58,494 bases of DNA from Phycisphaerae bacterium (GCA_029260135.1 JAJDDV010000162.1:1-58494); one strand, 5' to 3'; counted from the stretch's first letter, positions 44,741 to 52,147 are shown. The notes: generated from the letters alone by a model not told the origin. Made by a program: numbers and translations.

Positions 44741-46204
44741 ATGAACACGGACGCCGCAAAAGCCTTCCAACACGAGACCGACTTCCTCGCCGGCGTGGAG
44801 TCCAACCTCGAAGCCGCCAAAGGTAAACAACTACGAGGCTCGATCTGGCAGGTGACGCGCGACGACGAGAGCGATCGTCTACGCGCGCTACTCGCTTCCA
44901 ACAGAATCTACGACCGCGAGAAACTCAAGTCCCTCCCCGCCAATCGAAGAATCGTTCTGCAGGGCTTCGAGCGCCGCTGGCTCTGGGGCAAACGTCCCAC
45001 CGGCGTGGCCATCGCCTCCGTACTGACACCGATGAGTCACTATGCGTCCGATAGTGACGCCGGCGCCGAACCTGTCGGTCTCGGGGAACTGGTCGATCAT
45101 GTTCGCCGCCTCGCCACCCGCGCAAAAGTCCCGCACCTGATCGGCGTATGCTGTCCGACCGGGCTCACCCAGGAGGCCAAGAGGGCGAAGCTCGATCTTC
45201 CCGGCGTGACCGTCGTCCTGATCGAACCGGATGGGAGCGGCGGGTGGACCACCACCGCCTGTGGCGAAGACACCGACCCGCGCGTGCCCAAAATATTCGA
45301 TCCCGAGCAGGCGAAGGAGAAAGTGGACCGGGTACGCCGCATGGTCGAGCAACACAGTGCCGATCTTCTCACAGGGGGGCTTTCCGTTTCCGCAACGGCC
45401 GAGAAAATGAACCTCCCCGAAGAGGTCGTCCGGCGCGGGTTCGAGGAAGTGGCCCAGGAAGACCCGGAGCTCAGAGCGGCACAGCGAGAGGGCGAGTTCC
45501 TCCTGTTCCGCGGTGCGGCGGTGCAGCCGCAGGAGAGAAAATCGATGAACGTCGTGGACCGCATCAAACAGCTCTTCGCCAGCGACGGCGGCGAAGCCGA
45601 GAAGATCAACGTGCTCGCGGAGCGGCGGGCACTCCTGGCGCAGCGCCGCGATCGCATCTATGAAGACATCGGTGGGCTCGAGAAGAAGGAAGCCGATCTG
45701 CTCGCTCAGGGAAAAGCCGCAACGTCCAACGTCCCCAAGCGCCGCCTCGCCGCACAGCTCGCACAGCTTCGTAAAGACATCGCCCGGCAGAACACCACCG
45801 CCGCGATGCTCAACAAGCAGATCGACATCATCAGCACTGACATCCACAACCTCACGCTCATCCAGCAAGGCGAGATGGCCAGCCTTCCCGACACCGAAGA
45901 GCTGACCGAAAACGCCGTCAAAGCCGAAGAGATGCTCGAGACCCTCAAGGCCGACGCCGACCTCGTCGGAAGCCTCGAGACGGGCATCGAAGAAACGCTA
46001 GCCAGCGACGACGAACTCGCCATCCTCAAAGAGTTCGAGGACGTTCAAGCGCCGCCCGCCGCCGCACCGACACAGCAGATCGCCGAGGCACGACCCGCAC
46101 CGCCGCAGGCGGCGCCACCCGCCCCGGCGCAGCCGATTTCGGAAGAAACTCCGCCCTCTGACGGTGACGGCAAGAGTCGCCGCGCCGACGCTGAACCGAC
46201 TTGA
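44741..46204 (+). CDS. Winged-helix-like plus ESCRT-III-like (Snf7/CHMP-type) coiled-coil protein
   Basis: The product (487 aa) was not recognised as a named family. ATG 44741 has GGGGA 5 nt upstream. Residues 1-195 are a globular region with 'GVCCPTGLTQEAKR' and 'GVTVVLIEPDGSGGW'. Residues 205-265 look like a winged helix ('GGLSVSATAEKMNLPEEVVRRGFEEV' in pieces). From 269 an amphipathic segment ('MNVVDRIKQLF') starts a basic helical hairpin ('RRLAAQLAQLRKDIARQ') and then acidic helices ('LPDTEELTENAVKAEEMLETL', 'GIEETLASDDELAILKEFE'). That sequence of basic hairpin and acidic C-terminal helices is typical of Snf7. The last 45 residues are Pro/Ala-rich. The winged helix followed by an ESCRT-III core recalls CHMP7. 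Functional reading is inference. Confidence 0.6.
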   Translation: MNTDAAKAFQHETDFLAGVESNLEAAKGKQLRGSIWQVTRDDESDRLRALLASNRIYDREKLKSLPANRRIVLQGFERRWLWGKRPTGVAIASVLTPMSHYASDSDAGAEPVGLGELVDHVRRLATRAKVPHLIGVCCPTGLTQEAKRAKLDLPGVTVVLIEPDGSGGWTTTACGEDTDPRVPKIFDPEQAKEKVDRVRRMVEQHSADLLTGGLSVSATAEKMNLPEEVVRRGFEEVAQEDPELRAAQREGEFLLFRGAAVQPQERKSMNVVDRIKQLFASDGGEAEKINVLAERRALLAQRRDRIYEDIGGLEKKEADLLAQGKAATSNVPKRRLAAQLAQLRKDIARQNTTAAMLNKQIDIISTDIHNLTLIQQGEMASLPDTEELTENAVKAEEMLETLKADADLVGSLETGIEETLASDDELAILKEFEDVQAPPAAAPTQQIAEARPAPPQAAPPAPAQPISEETPPSDGDGKSRRADAEPT

Positions 46205-46224
46205 TGGAAAGGACCCGTTGAACC

Positions 46225-46830
46225 ATGGCGTTTCTCGAGTGGCTGACCAAGCGGAGAAAACCGCTTTCGCAAATGACCAGGCCCGAGCTGCGCCGGCAGG
46301 AGATCCTCCTCGAAAAGGAACGCAACCAGCTCCTCAAGAAAGTCGAGAAGCTCGCCAAAGACAAGCAAGGTCTCTTCGAACGCGGTGCCAGCGAGAAGAC
46401 ACCCGAATTGCGACGTATCCTCGCCCAGGAATTTGAGCTCCGCACGACCGAACAGCTCATGCTCGCTCGCCAGCTCAACATCCGAAGCAAAGAGATGCTG
46501 ACCGTTTCTCGGTTGCGCATGCTTCGCGAGAACGCCGACCGCGCGGGACAATCGAGCAAGCTCGGCCTCGTCAGCGAGAAAGACCTGCTCCGCCTCAGCA
46601 AGCTCATCGAGTCCGACGCCGTCCGATCAGAGGTCTACCAGGAACGCCTCGATGAAATCCTCTCGATCGGCGCCGGCGCGGACGAAGGTACGGACGGCCT
46701 CAGCGAGGCAGGACAGAGCGTCATGAACGTCTGGGAAAGACTCGACACCGGTTCGATCACCGACACGACCGAAGCCTTCGACGAAGCCGATCGAACCGTG
46801 CGCGAAAAACACGCCACGCCCGAAGCGTGA
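46225..46830 (+). CDS. Helical protein, second candidate ESCRT-III-like subunit
   Basis: The protein (201 aa) starts with a short amphipathic segment ('MAFLEWLTKRRK'). Long charged helices follow: 'PELRRQEILLEKERNQLLKKVEKLAKDK', then 'PELRRILAQEFELRTTEQLMLARQLNIRSKEMLTVSRLRML' (each quoted in pieces). After these come acidic helices ('LIESDAVRSEVYQERLDEIL') and an acidic tail. The size, the N-terminal amphipathic start and the change from basic to acidic helices match the ESCRT-III pattern. It follows the 487-aa protein by 20 nt. It has no recognisable MIM1 motif at the end. A plain coiled-coil scaffold is the alternative. Confidence 0.55.
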   Translation: MAFLEWLTKRRKPLSQMTRPELRRQEILLEKERNQLLKKVEKLAKDKQGLFERGASEKTPELRRILAQEFELRTTEQLMLARQLNIRSKEMLTVSRLRMLRENADRAGQSSKLGLVSEKDLLRLSKLIESDAVRSEVYQERLDEILSIGAGADEGTDGLSEAGQSVMNVWERLDTGSITDTTEAFDEADRTVREKHATPEA

Positions 46831-46845
46831 GCAGAAGAAATGTAA

Positions 46846-46986
46846 CGTCCGCTGTGCGGACCGGATGGGTGGCCCACCTCTTCAGAGGTGGGGGACACGA
46901 TGAGACAAACGTAGGGTCCGCTGTGCGGACCGGCAAGCGTAGGGTGCTTCTCGATGCACCAACCATGTAGGGTCCGCTGTGCGGAC
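46846..46986. repeat. Cluster of REP-like palindromes
   Basis: Three copies of the hairpin GGTCCGC-TGT-GCGGACC (46846-46860 one base short at each end, 46914-46930, 46970-46986), one GGTGC/GCACC hairpin (46942-46959) and one CCACCTCT/AGAGGTGG hairpin (46873-46890). Several are led by GTAGGGT. The same units recur at 50132-50304 and partly at 48971. Confidence 0.8.
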
Positions 46987-47025
46987 CAGTAGGTGAACGG
47001 ACGCTGCACCGCACCGAACAAAACG

Positions 47026-47232
47026 ATGAGTTCCTACTCAAAACCACTGCGGCGGAGCATGGCCAACCGGCAGATCGCCGGCGTTTGCGGCGGCATCGCG
47101 GAATACCTCGAACTCGACGCGACGATGATCCGCGTCGCCTACGTCCTGCTGTCCATTCTCTCCGCCGCATTTCCGGGGTTTCTCGTCTATGTCATTCTCT
47201 GGATCATCATCCCGGAGCGCGAATACTATTGA
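47026..47232 (+). CDS. pspC: PspC domain membrane protein
   Basis: The 68-residue protein is a classical PspC domain: 'LRRSMANRQIAGVCGGIAEYLELD' in pieces, then one TM helix ('VAYVLLSILSAAFPGFLVYVILWIIIP') and a short charged end. PspC proteins act with PspA-family ESCRT-III proteins in envelope stress. Its place between two ESCRT-III-like genes supports that reading of the cluster. It follows the palindrome cluster. The start is preceded by no strong ribosome site; ATG 47026 is the first Met before the domain. Confidence 0.88.
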   Translation: MSSYSKPLRRSMANRQIAGVCGGIAEYLELDATMIRVAYVLLSILSAAFPGFLVYVILWIIIPEREYY

Positions 47233-47292
47233 TTCCGAGCCGATTTTCGCCGCCGGCTGATGGCTGACGGCTGATCGCTGAGAGCTTTAACC

Positions 47293-47901
47293 ATGGGTCT
47301 ATTCAAGTCAGCGGAAGAACGACGCATCGAGCGGGACATCAAGATCCGCCAGGGTATTCGGCGCATCGAGAAGTCCATTCGCGAGCAGGCGAAGTTTCAG
47401 GACGAGTTCATCAAGAACGCCCAGCACGCCAAGAAGATCGGCGACACAGGGCAGTACCAGTTCATCCGAAACTCGCTCAAGAAGACCGCCACCATCCGGA
47501 AAATGCTCGAGCGGCAGCTCCTCTCCGTCAAAAACGCTCTGCTCATCAAGCGCCAGGCCGAAGCCTCCGCCGACTTCGCCAAGAGCATGGGCATCATGGC
47601 CTCGGAAATCGGACGCCTCTTCGGCGAAACCGACCTCGTCCAGACCCAGGCCGACTGGGAAAAAGCCATGATCCAATCACAGACCATGGAAGAGCGCATG
47701 GACATGTTCCTCGACACCGTCGAGGACGTGGCCTCACAAGACGTCGAAATGAGCAAAGCCGGTGAGGTCATCACCGATGAAGAGATTGACCGGTTGATCG
47801 AAGCGGAAGCGCAGGCCGAGCATCAGAAGGAACTCGGCAAACTCGCCGGCCTCCGCGCCGAACTGAACTCGCTCAAGAGCGAAGGAGAAAAGCAGAAATA
47901 G
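47293..47901 (+). CDS. ESCRT-III-like (Vps2/CHMP-type) protein
   Basis: This 202-aa protein is almost entirely helical and is the best ESCRT-III candidate in the window. It has an N-terminal 'MGLFKSAEERR' like CHMP proteins, a basic helical hairpin ('GIRRIEKSIREQAKF' ... 'YQFIRNSLKKTATIRKMLERQL'), a Met-rich segment ('FAKSMGIMASEIGRLF') and acidic helices ('MIQSQTMEERMDMFLDTVEDV', 'ITDEEIDRLIEAEAQAE'). The final helix 'LAGLRAELNSLK' resembles the MIM1 motif that binds Vps4 MIT domains, but has Glu where MIM1 has Arg. Eukaryotic Vps2/CHMP2 has the same order and length (about 210). PspA/Vipp1 is the alternative family; both belong to the ESCRT-III superfamily. The function in membrane remodelling is inferred. 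Confidence 0.65.
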   Translation: MGLFKSAEERRIERDIKIRQGIRRIEKSIREQAKFQDEFIKNAQHAKKIGDTGQYQFIRNSLKKTATIRKMLERQLLSVKNALLIKRQAEASADFAKSMGIMASEIGRLFGETDLVQTQADWEKAMIQSQTMEERMDMFLDTVEDVASQDVEMSKAGEVITDEEIDRLIEAEAQAEHQKELGKLAGLRAELNSLKSEGEKQK

Positions 47902-47966
47902 CACCGAGCCGCGGGCTTTAGCCTGTGCGAACTCCGACGGCGATGAAGCGACGAACAGCCGGGTAG

Positions 47967-47983
47967 GGCGGGCTTTGCCCGCC
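47967..47983. repeat. REP-like palindrome
   Basis: GGCGGGC-TTT-GCCCGCC, a perfect 7-bp stem with a TTT loop, preceded by GTAGG like the other palindromes. It lies directly upstream of the nucleotidyltransferase gene. Confidence 0.75.
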
Positions 47984-47999
47984 GTTGATGGAGTCTGAT

Positions 48000-48317
48000 A
48001 TGGTCGCCATGGACCAAATCGAAACCTTGACACGAAAGATCGCGGCTGAGTTCGATCCGCAGCGCGTGATCCTGTTCGGGTCCTACGCCTACGGGGCGCC
48101 GCGCGAGTTCTCCGACGTCGACCTGCTGGTCATCATGCCATTCGCAGGTAGTTCGTTTCGCAAGTCGCTCGAGATCATCAGGCGCATCAGACCCTCCTTC
48201 TACGTCGACGTTGTCGTTCGCGATCCGGACGACGCTGAGAGACGCTATCGTGAGGGCGACCCGCTGATCCGCGAGGCGTTTGATCGTGGCGAGGTTCTCT
48301 ATGAACAGAACGGTTAG
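48000..48317 (+). CDS. Nucleotidyltransferase (MNT domain) of an MNT/HEPN pair
   Basis: ATG 48000 has GGAG 6 nt upstream. The 105-aa product is a minimal nucleotidyltransferase with 'FGSYAYGAPREFSDVDLLVI' (GSx-G-SDxD motif in pieces) and a third acidic residue in 'YVDVVVRD', so the active site looks intact. In related toxin-antitoxin modules the MNT protein inactivates a HEPN partner by nucleotidylation. It overlaps the HEPN gene by 17 nt. The pair lies inside the ESCRT-like cluster and is probably an insertion. Confidence 0.85.
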   Translation: MVAMDQIETLTRKIAAEFDPQRVILFGSYAYGAPREFSDVDLLVIMPFAGSSFRKSLEIIRRIRPSFYVDVVVRDPDDAERRYREGDPLIREAFDRGEVLYEQNG

Positions 48318-48684
48318 AGAGTGGATCGACAAAGCCGACGGCGACTACCGGGTGGCCAAGCGCGAGGCCGCCATCGTCGACGGCCCAAACTATGATGCTG
48401 TCTGCTATCACGCACAACAGTGCATCGAAAAGCTGATGAAAGCTCTACTGATACAACTTGGAGTGACTCCGCCAAAGACGCACAACCTCCTGGAGCTTCA
48501 GTCCTTGCTGAGACCGGTCTCCTCCGAATGGCAAGCATCCGAAGATGATGTCGATTTTCTGAACCGGGGCGGGATTGCGTTTCGGTATCCTGGCGAAACC
48601 GCGGAAGTCAGTGATGCCGAAGACGCGATAAGGATCTGCGGCGAATTGCGTGAACGCATTCTCATCATACTTGGAAGCGCATGA
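48301..48684 (+). CDS. HEPN domain protein of an MNT/HEPN pair
   Basis: ATG 48301 is preceded by GCGAGG. The 127-aa helical product has the HEPN (PF05168-type) pattern 'AVCYHAQQCIEKLMKALLI' and 'PPKTHNLLELQSLL'. I see no RxxxxH RNase motif, so it may not be a nuclease toxin. Its stop codon overlaps the start of the truncated ATPase copy (ATGA at 48681), which suggests that the pair became joined to an earlier start of the ATPase gene. Confidence 0.82.
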   Translation: MNRTVREWIDKADGDYRVAKREAAIVDGPNYDAVCYHAQQCIEKLMKALLIQLGVTPPKTHNLLELQSLLRPVSSEWQASEDDVDFLNRGGIAFRYPGETAEVSDAEDAIRICGELRERILIILGSA

Positions 48685-48737
48685 CCGTCTCCTACGCAAC
48701 TTTCGACCGACTCAAGACCAAGGGCGTCACCGCCTTT
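48681..48737 (+). pseudogene. Truncated duplicate of the 5' end of the Vps4-like ATPase gene
   Basis: The first 19 codons of the ATPase gene at 49004 occur here as well ('MTVSYATFDRLKTKGVTA'), then the frame runs into palindromic repeat sequence. The two copies differ at only three bases in this stretch (ACT/ACC, AAG/AAA, AAG/AAA), all at third codon positions. Confidence 0.85.
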
Positions 48738-48739
48738 CG

Positions 48740-48988
48740 CCCCCTCCTTGCCAAGGAGGGGGTTGGGGGGAGGTCAAGGGCCGGAGTGAAGCGCGGAGTC
48801 CAGTGCGATCCGTCGCGCACACGAGTATCCGGCGCCCGCACGGAAGACCCCCTGTGTCCCCCCTTGGTAAGGGGGGAGCAGAAAAGACAGCAACGAGAGT
48901 AGAAGAGGCACAAACGGGAGCAGAGCAGGCACAAACGGGCGCGACGAGTCCACCAACCGGAGTGTTGTAGGGTGCATCTCGATGCACC
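48740..48988. repeat. Palindromic repeat block between the duplicated ATPase 5' ends
   Basis: Contains a perfect hairpin at 48740-48762 (CCCCCTCCTT/AAGGAGGGGG), a second at 48858-48876 (CCCCCCTT/AAGGGGGG), a short direct repeat ('ggcacaaacggg' near 48915 and 48940), and GGTGCAT-CTCG-ATGCACC at 48971-48988 led by GTAG. No gene is seen in the block. The last hairpin is followed by TTCTTTG and could also slow transcription. Confidence 0.7.
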
Positions 48989-49003
48989 TTCTTTGAAACA
49001 ATC

Positions 49004-50131
49004 ATGACCGTCTCCTACGCAACCTTCGACCGACTCAAAACCAAAGGCGTCACCGCCTACAAGAAGGGCGACTACCTCACCGCCAAGTCCTACCTCGTCG
49101 AAGCCGCCGAGTGCATGCTCGAGATGGCTGAGCAAGCCAAGACCGACGACACCCGTCGCCAGCACGAAGAACTTGCTACCGAGCTGATCGACCTCGCCAA
49201 AGACAGCGACCGTCTCCACGCCTCCGGCGCCAAACCACCCAAGGGCGGATCCGGCCGACAGCGCGAAAAAGAGGACGACTCCGGCGCAGACGCCGGCGAC
49301 TGGATCGTCAAAGACAAACCCGACATCGGCTTCAACGACATCGCCGGCCTCGAAGACGTGAAGGAAGAGATCCGCCTCAAGATGATCTACCCCTTCGCCC
49401 ATCGCGAACTCGCTCAGAAGTATGGCATCAACACCGGCGGCGGCGTGCTGCTCTTCGGACCGCCCGGTACCGGCAAGACGATGATCGCCAAAGCCATCGC
49501 CCACGAGATCGACGCCACGTTTTTTGTTGTAAGTCCGGCACAAATGCTCTCCAAGTGGGTGGGCGAAGCCGAACAGAACATCCGCAAGCTCTTCGAGGCC
49601 GCCAAAGCCGAAGAAACCTCCGTCATCTTCCTCGATGAGACCGAAGCGCTCGTTCCCAAACGCAAAACCGACAGCTCCACCGTCATGCAGCGCGTCGTCC
49701 CTCAGATCCTCCAGGAACTCGAGGGGTTTGATCGCAAGGCCGACCGCGCCCTATTATTTGTAGGCGCGACGAACCGCCCCTGGATGCTCGACGAAGCCAT
49801 GCTCCGCCCAGGCCGGCTCGACGCAAAAATCTACGTCGGCCTGCCCGACGCACCCGCGCGGTTCCGCCTGTTGGAGATATACTTCGGAGATCGCCCGCTC
49901 GCCGACGACGTCGATTTCGGTGAGTTGTGCGACGGTCTGGACGGTTATTCCGGCGCCGACATCAACAATATCGCACAGCGCGCCGCCGAATTACCGTTCA
50001 TGGAAGCCATCGCCGGCAAAGACGCCCGAGCGATCGCAAGAAAAGACATCGTCGCCGTCATCGAGGCGACACCGCCGTCTGTAAACCCGGCCGACCTCGT
50101 CCGTTACGACAAGTTCGCCGCCGGCAAGTAG
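49004..50131 (+). CDS. AAA ATPase with N-terminal MIT-like domain (Vps4-like)
   Basis: In this 375-aa protein residues 1-78 form three charged helices ('GVTAYKKGDYLTAKSYLVEAAECMLEMAEQ', 'RRQHEELATELIDLAKDSDRL', in pieces) that closely follow the MIT domain pattern. A Gly/Lys/Asp-rich linker leads to an AAA core of the Vps4/katanin/spastin clade (about 105-340): 'FNDIAGLEDVKEEI', Walker A 152-159 (GPPGTGKT), pore loop 'SKWVGEAE' (Lys184-Trp185), Walker B 'VIFLDETEAL' (Asp211-Glu212), arginine fingers Arg268/Arg271 and 'GYSGADINNIAQRAA'. The C-terminus 'PPSVNPADLVRYDKF' matches the last helix of Vps4. The Vps4 beta-domain insertion appears absent, as in simpler archaeal forms. It probably disassembles the ESCRT-III-like proteins encoded upstream. 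Confidence 0.82.
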   Translation: MTVSYATFDRLKTKGVTAYKKGDYLTAKSYLVEAAECMLEMAEQAKTDDTRRQHEELATELIDLAKDSDRLHASGAKPPKGGSGRQREKEDDSGADAGDWIVKDKPDIGFNDIAGLEDVKEEIRLKMIYPFAHRELAQKYGINTGGGVLLFGPPGTGKTMIAKAIAHEIDATFFVVSPAQMLSKWVGEAEQNIRKLFEAAKAEETSVIFLDETEALVPKRKTDSSTVMQRVVPQILQELEGFDRKADRALLFVGATNRPWMLDEAMLRPGRLDAKIYVGLPDAPARFRLLEIYFGDRPLADDVDFGELCDGLDGYSGADINNIAQRAAELPFMEAIAGKDARAIARKDIVAVIEATPPSVNPADLVRYDKFAAGK

Positions 50132-50304
50132 GGTGCATCTCGATGCACCGGAATGTAGGGTCCGCTGTGCGGACCTGGAACGTCGCCGCTTTTCGCCCCC
50201 TCCTTCCAATGGTGGGGGTCGGGGGGAGGTCGAACCGAATGGGTGCCCCGTCTCTGCAGAGGTGGGGGACACGATGAGACAATGTAGGGTCCGCTGTGCG
50301 GACC
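50132..50304. repeat. Second cluster of REP-like palindromes
   Basis: GGTGCAT-CTCG-ATGCACC at 50132-50149, GGTCCGC-TGT-GCGGACC at 50159-50175 and again at 50288-50304, with a GTCTCTGCAGAGGT-type element between. Most are preceded by GTAGGGT. The stretch 'aggtgggggacacgatgagacaa' type sequence here also occurs at 46885-46908, so whole blocks, not only hairpins, are duplicated. Confidence 0.8.
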
Positions 50305-50353
50305 AAACCGTACCGCGACCGCAAGGGAGCGGCCGACGACTATGAGGTGCCAT

Positions 50354-52111
50354 ATGCCTGGCAGCAACTTTGATCCAAAGCGCTTCTTTCATCGACCCGA
50401 GAACGTTGCCCTGTACGTTCCGGCCGACGAACTCTTCGGACTCCTCAAACGCTCGCTCGATCTCCCCGCCCAATGGGCCGCCCTCACCGCACGATCCGCC
50501 GGCGACCACGTGGTCACACCACCCGGCGGCATCGTCGAAGGCGCCGACGCCGAAGACATCCTCTTCGTTCGCACGACCCCATTTGACATCGAACTCTCCG
50601 AAGAGGGCATCGTAACCAAAGATCGCCTCGGCTGCCGCACCGACCTTCGCCTCCGGCTCAGCATCATCCCGGAACGCACCGAGCTGCTCTCGTTTCGCAA
50701 GAGCGTCGTGGCAAGCCACCGCGTCGTGCAGACCAAGAGCCTCGCCCAATTCCTCGGACCCACCCTGCGCACCGCCCTCTCACAATTCGCCGCCGGGTGC
50801 GACGCCGCCGATCTCGTCGACGGCTCTTCGACCGAAGCGCTGACCGCCGCACTCACCGAATCCCTGCAAGCACCCCTCTTTACCGCCGGCATGATGTTGG
50901 AGGCCACCCCCTCGGCGAAGTTCGACTCCAAGACCCTCAAGCAAGTCCGCGAATCCCAGCGCGATGCCGCAAAGCGCCGCGCCGAGCACGAAGCCGCCCA
51001 TCAGGTCCAGCAGGCCCTGCAACGCGCCCAGTCCGACCGCATGGATCACCTGTCGGCGTTGCTCACCCGCCTGGGCGAAATGGCCGCAGCTTCACCCGAC
51101 GTCGATCTTCCCGACCTCGTCCGCACCTTCTCCGAACGCGAACGCGGCGAGGTCTACGAAGCCCTCTTCGCTTCCGAACCGGCCGCATCGACAACGCGCT
51201 GGATCGTCGTAGCCGCCGGCGACGAACTGCTCTTCTTCGATCCCGCAAGTATGGAATCCCCCGCAAGACGATTGACCATCACCGGCGACGCAGGACCCGT
51301 GCGCTCCATCCACCCACGCGGCGACGGCGCCGGAACCGTACTCCTCCTCGGCGCAGCCACCGGCGTCTATCGACTGCCGATCGAGCGAGCCGAACCCGAC
51401 GTCACGCTGCTGGTTCCCGGCGACCCGCAAGTCAAAGGCGGTTTCAACGCCGCCGCATTGATCGGCGACCGCGTTTTCGCCTCACACTCCGAGATCGGAC
51501 TCTGCGAGTGGGACGTCCATCAACCCTTCGAGCCCAAGATGCGATTCGAGTCGATGACACGAGACGCGAAAGCCGTTCGCGCCGTGCAGTTCTTCGATGG
51601 CCATGTGTACTGCGCCATTGACGATCGCATCATTCGATTCTCCGCGGATGAGCTCAGCGATCGTCCAACGACAATCTTCACCGGAAGCGGTACGACCATC
51701 ACCGCCTTGGTCCCCACGCCCAAAGGACTCTACGCCGGCAACAGCGGCGGCGACGTTCTTCACTGGGCCGACGGTCGTGAAACCGCCCCCGATCGCCTTC
51801 ACACCGGGACCCAGCGCGCCGCCGAGTCTCTCTGGCTGCTGACCACCCACGGCGTACGCAGACTCGTCTACAGCGATACCTCGCTGCAGGTCCACGCACG
51901 CGTCCTCGGTGACAACTTCACCTGCCACTACGAAGCCGGCGGCCAGACACTCCGCCGCGTCGAAGTCGCACCGGACCTTCTCGTCGCCACCAACGACCTG
52001 CGCGATCGCTTGATCTGCTGGTCACCCGGGCAACCGGCGAAACCCTCCGCCACCATCGCCGTCTCGCGCCTATGCGGCCGTAGCGTCCAGGACGTTTGCC
52101 TGGTCTCCTGA
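50354..52111 (+). CDS. Candidate SPFH-like, coiled-coil and beta-propeller fusion protein
   Basis: ATG 50354 gives 585 aa; ATG 50342 is an alternative four codons earlier. Residues 35-190 resemble an SPFH (band 7) domain: 'VRTTPFDIELSEEGIVTKDRLGCRTDLRLRLSI' in pieces, then 'LAQFLGPTLRTALSQFAA'. About 195-250 is an Ala/Gln/Arg-rich coiled coil ('QRDAAKRRAEHEAAHQVQQALQRAQ' in pieces), as often follows SPFH. From about 275 there are repeated blade-like strands ('WIVVAAGDELLFFDP', 'TALVPTPKGLYAGNSGGDVLHW') that suggest a beta-propeller. There is no signal peptide. It closes the ESCRT-like cluster. SPFH proteins organise membrane domains and occur with PspA in the Bacillus ydj operon. The SPFH call is tentative. 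Confidence 0.6.
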   Translation: MPGSNFDPKRFFHRPENVALYVPADELFGLLKRSLDLPAQWAALTARSAGDHVVTPPGGIVEGADAEDILFVRTTPFDIELSEEGIVTKDRLGCRTDLRLRLSIIPERTELLSFRKSVVASHRVVQTKSLAQFLGPTLRTALSQFAAGCDAADLVDGSSTEALTAALTESLQAPLFTAGMMLEATPSAKFDSKTLKQVRESQRDAAKRRAEHEAAHQVQQALQRAQSDRMDHLSALLTRLGEMAAASPDVDLPDLVRTFSERERGEVYEALFASEPAASTTRWIVVAAGDELLFFDPASMESPARRLTITGDAGPVRSIHPRGDGAGTVLLLGAATGVYRLPIERAEPDVTLLVPGDPQVKGGFNAAALIGDRVFASHSEIGLCEWDVHQPFEPKMRFESMTRDAKAVRAVQFFDGHVYCAIDDRIIRFSADELSDRPTTIFTGSGTTITALVPTPKGLYAGNSGGDVLHWADGRETAPDRLHTGTQRAAESLWLLTTHGVRRLVYSDTSLQVHARVLGDNFTCHYEAGGQTLRRVEVAPDLLVATNDLRDRLICWSPGQPAKPSATIAVSRLCGRSVQDVCLVS

Positions 52112-52147
52112 CGCAGGAACAGGAAGTCTGGAACCGCTAAGATGTGG

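Noticed and set aside
48000-48684. A canonical HEPN RNase toxin-antitoxin system
   Set aside because: The HEPN protein has no RxxxxH motif, so RNase toxicity is unsupported. I list it only as an MNT/HEPN pair.
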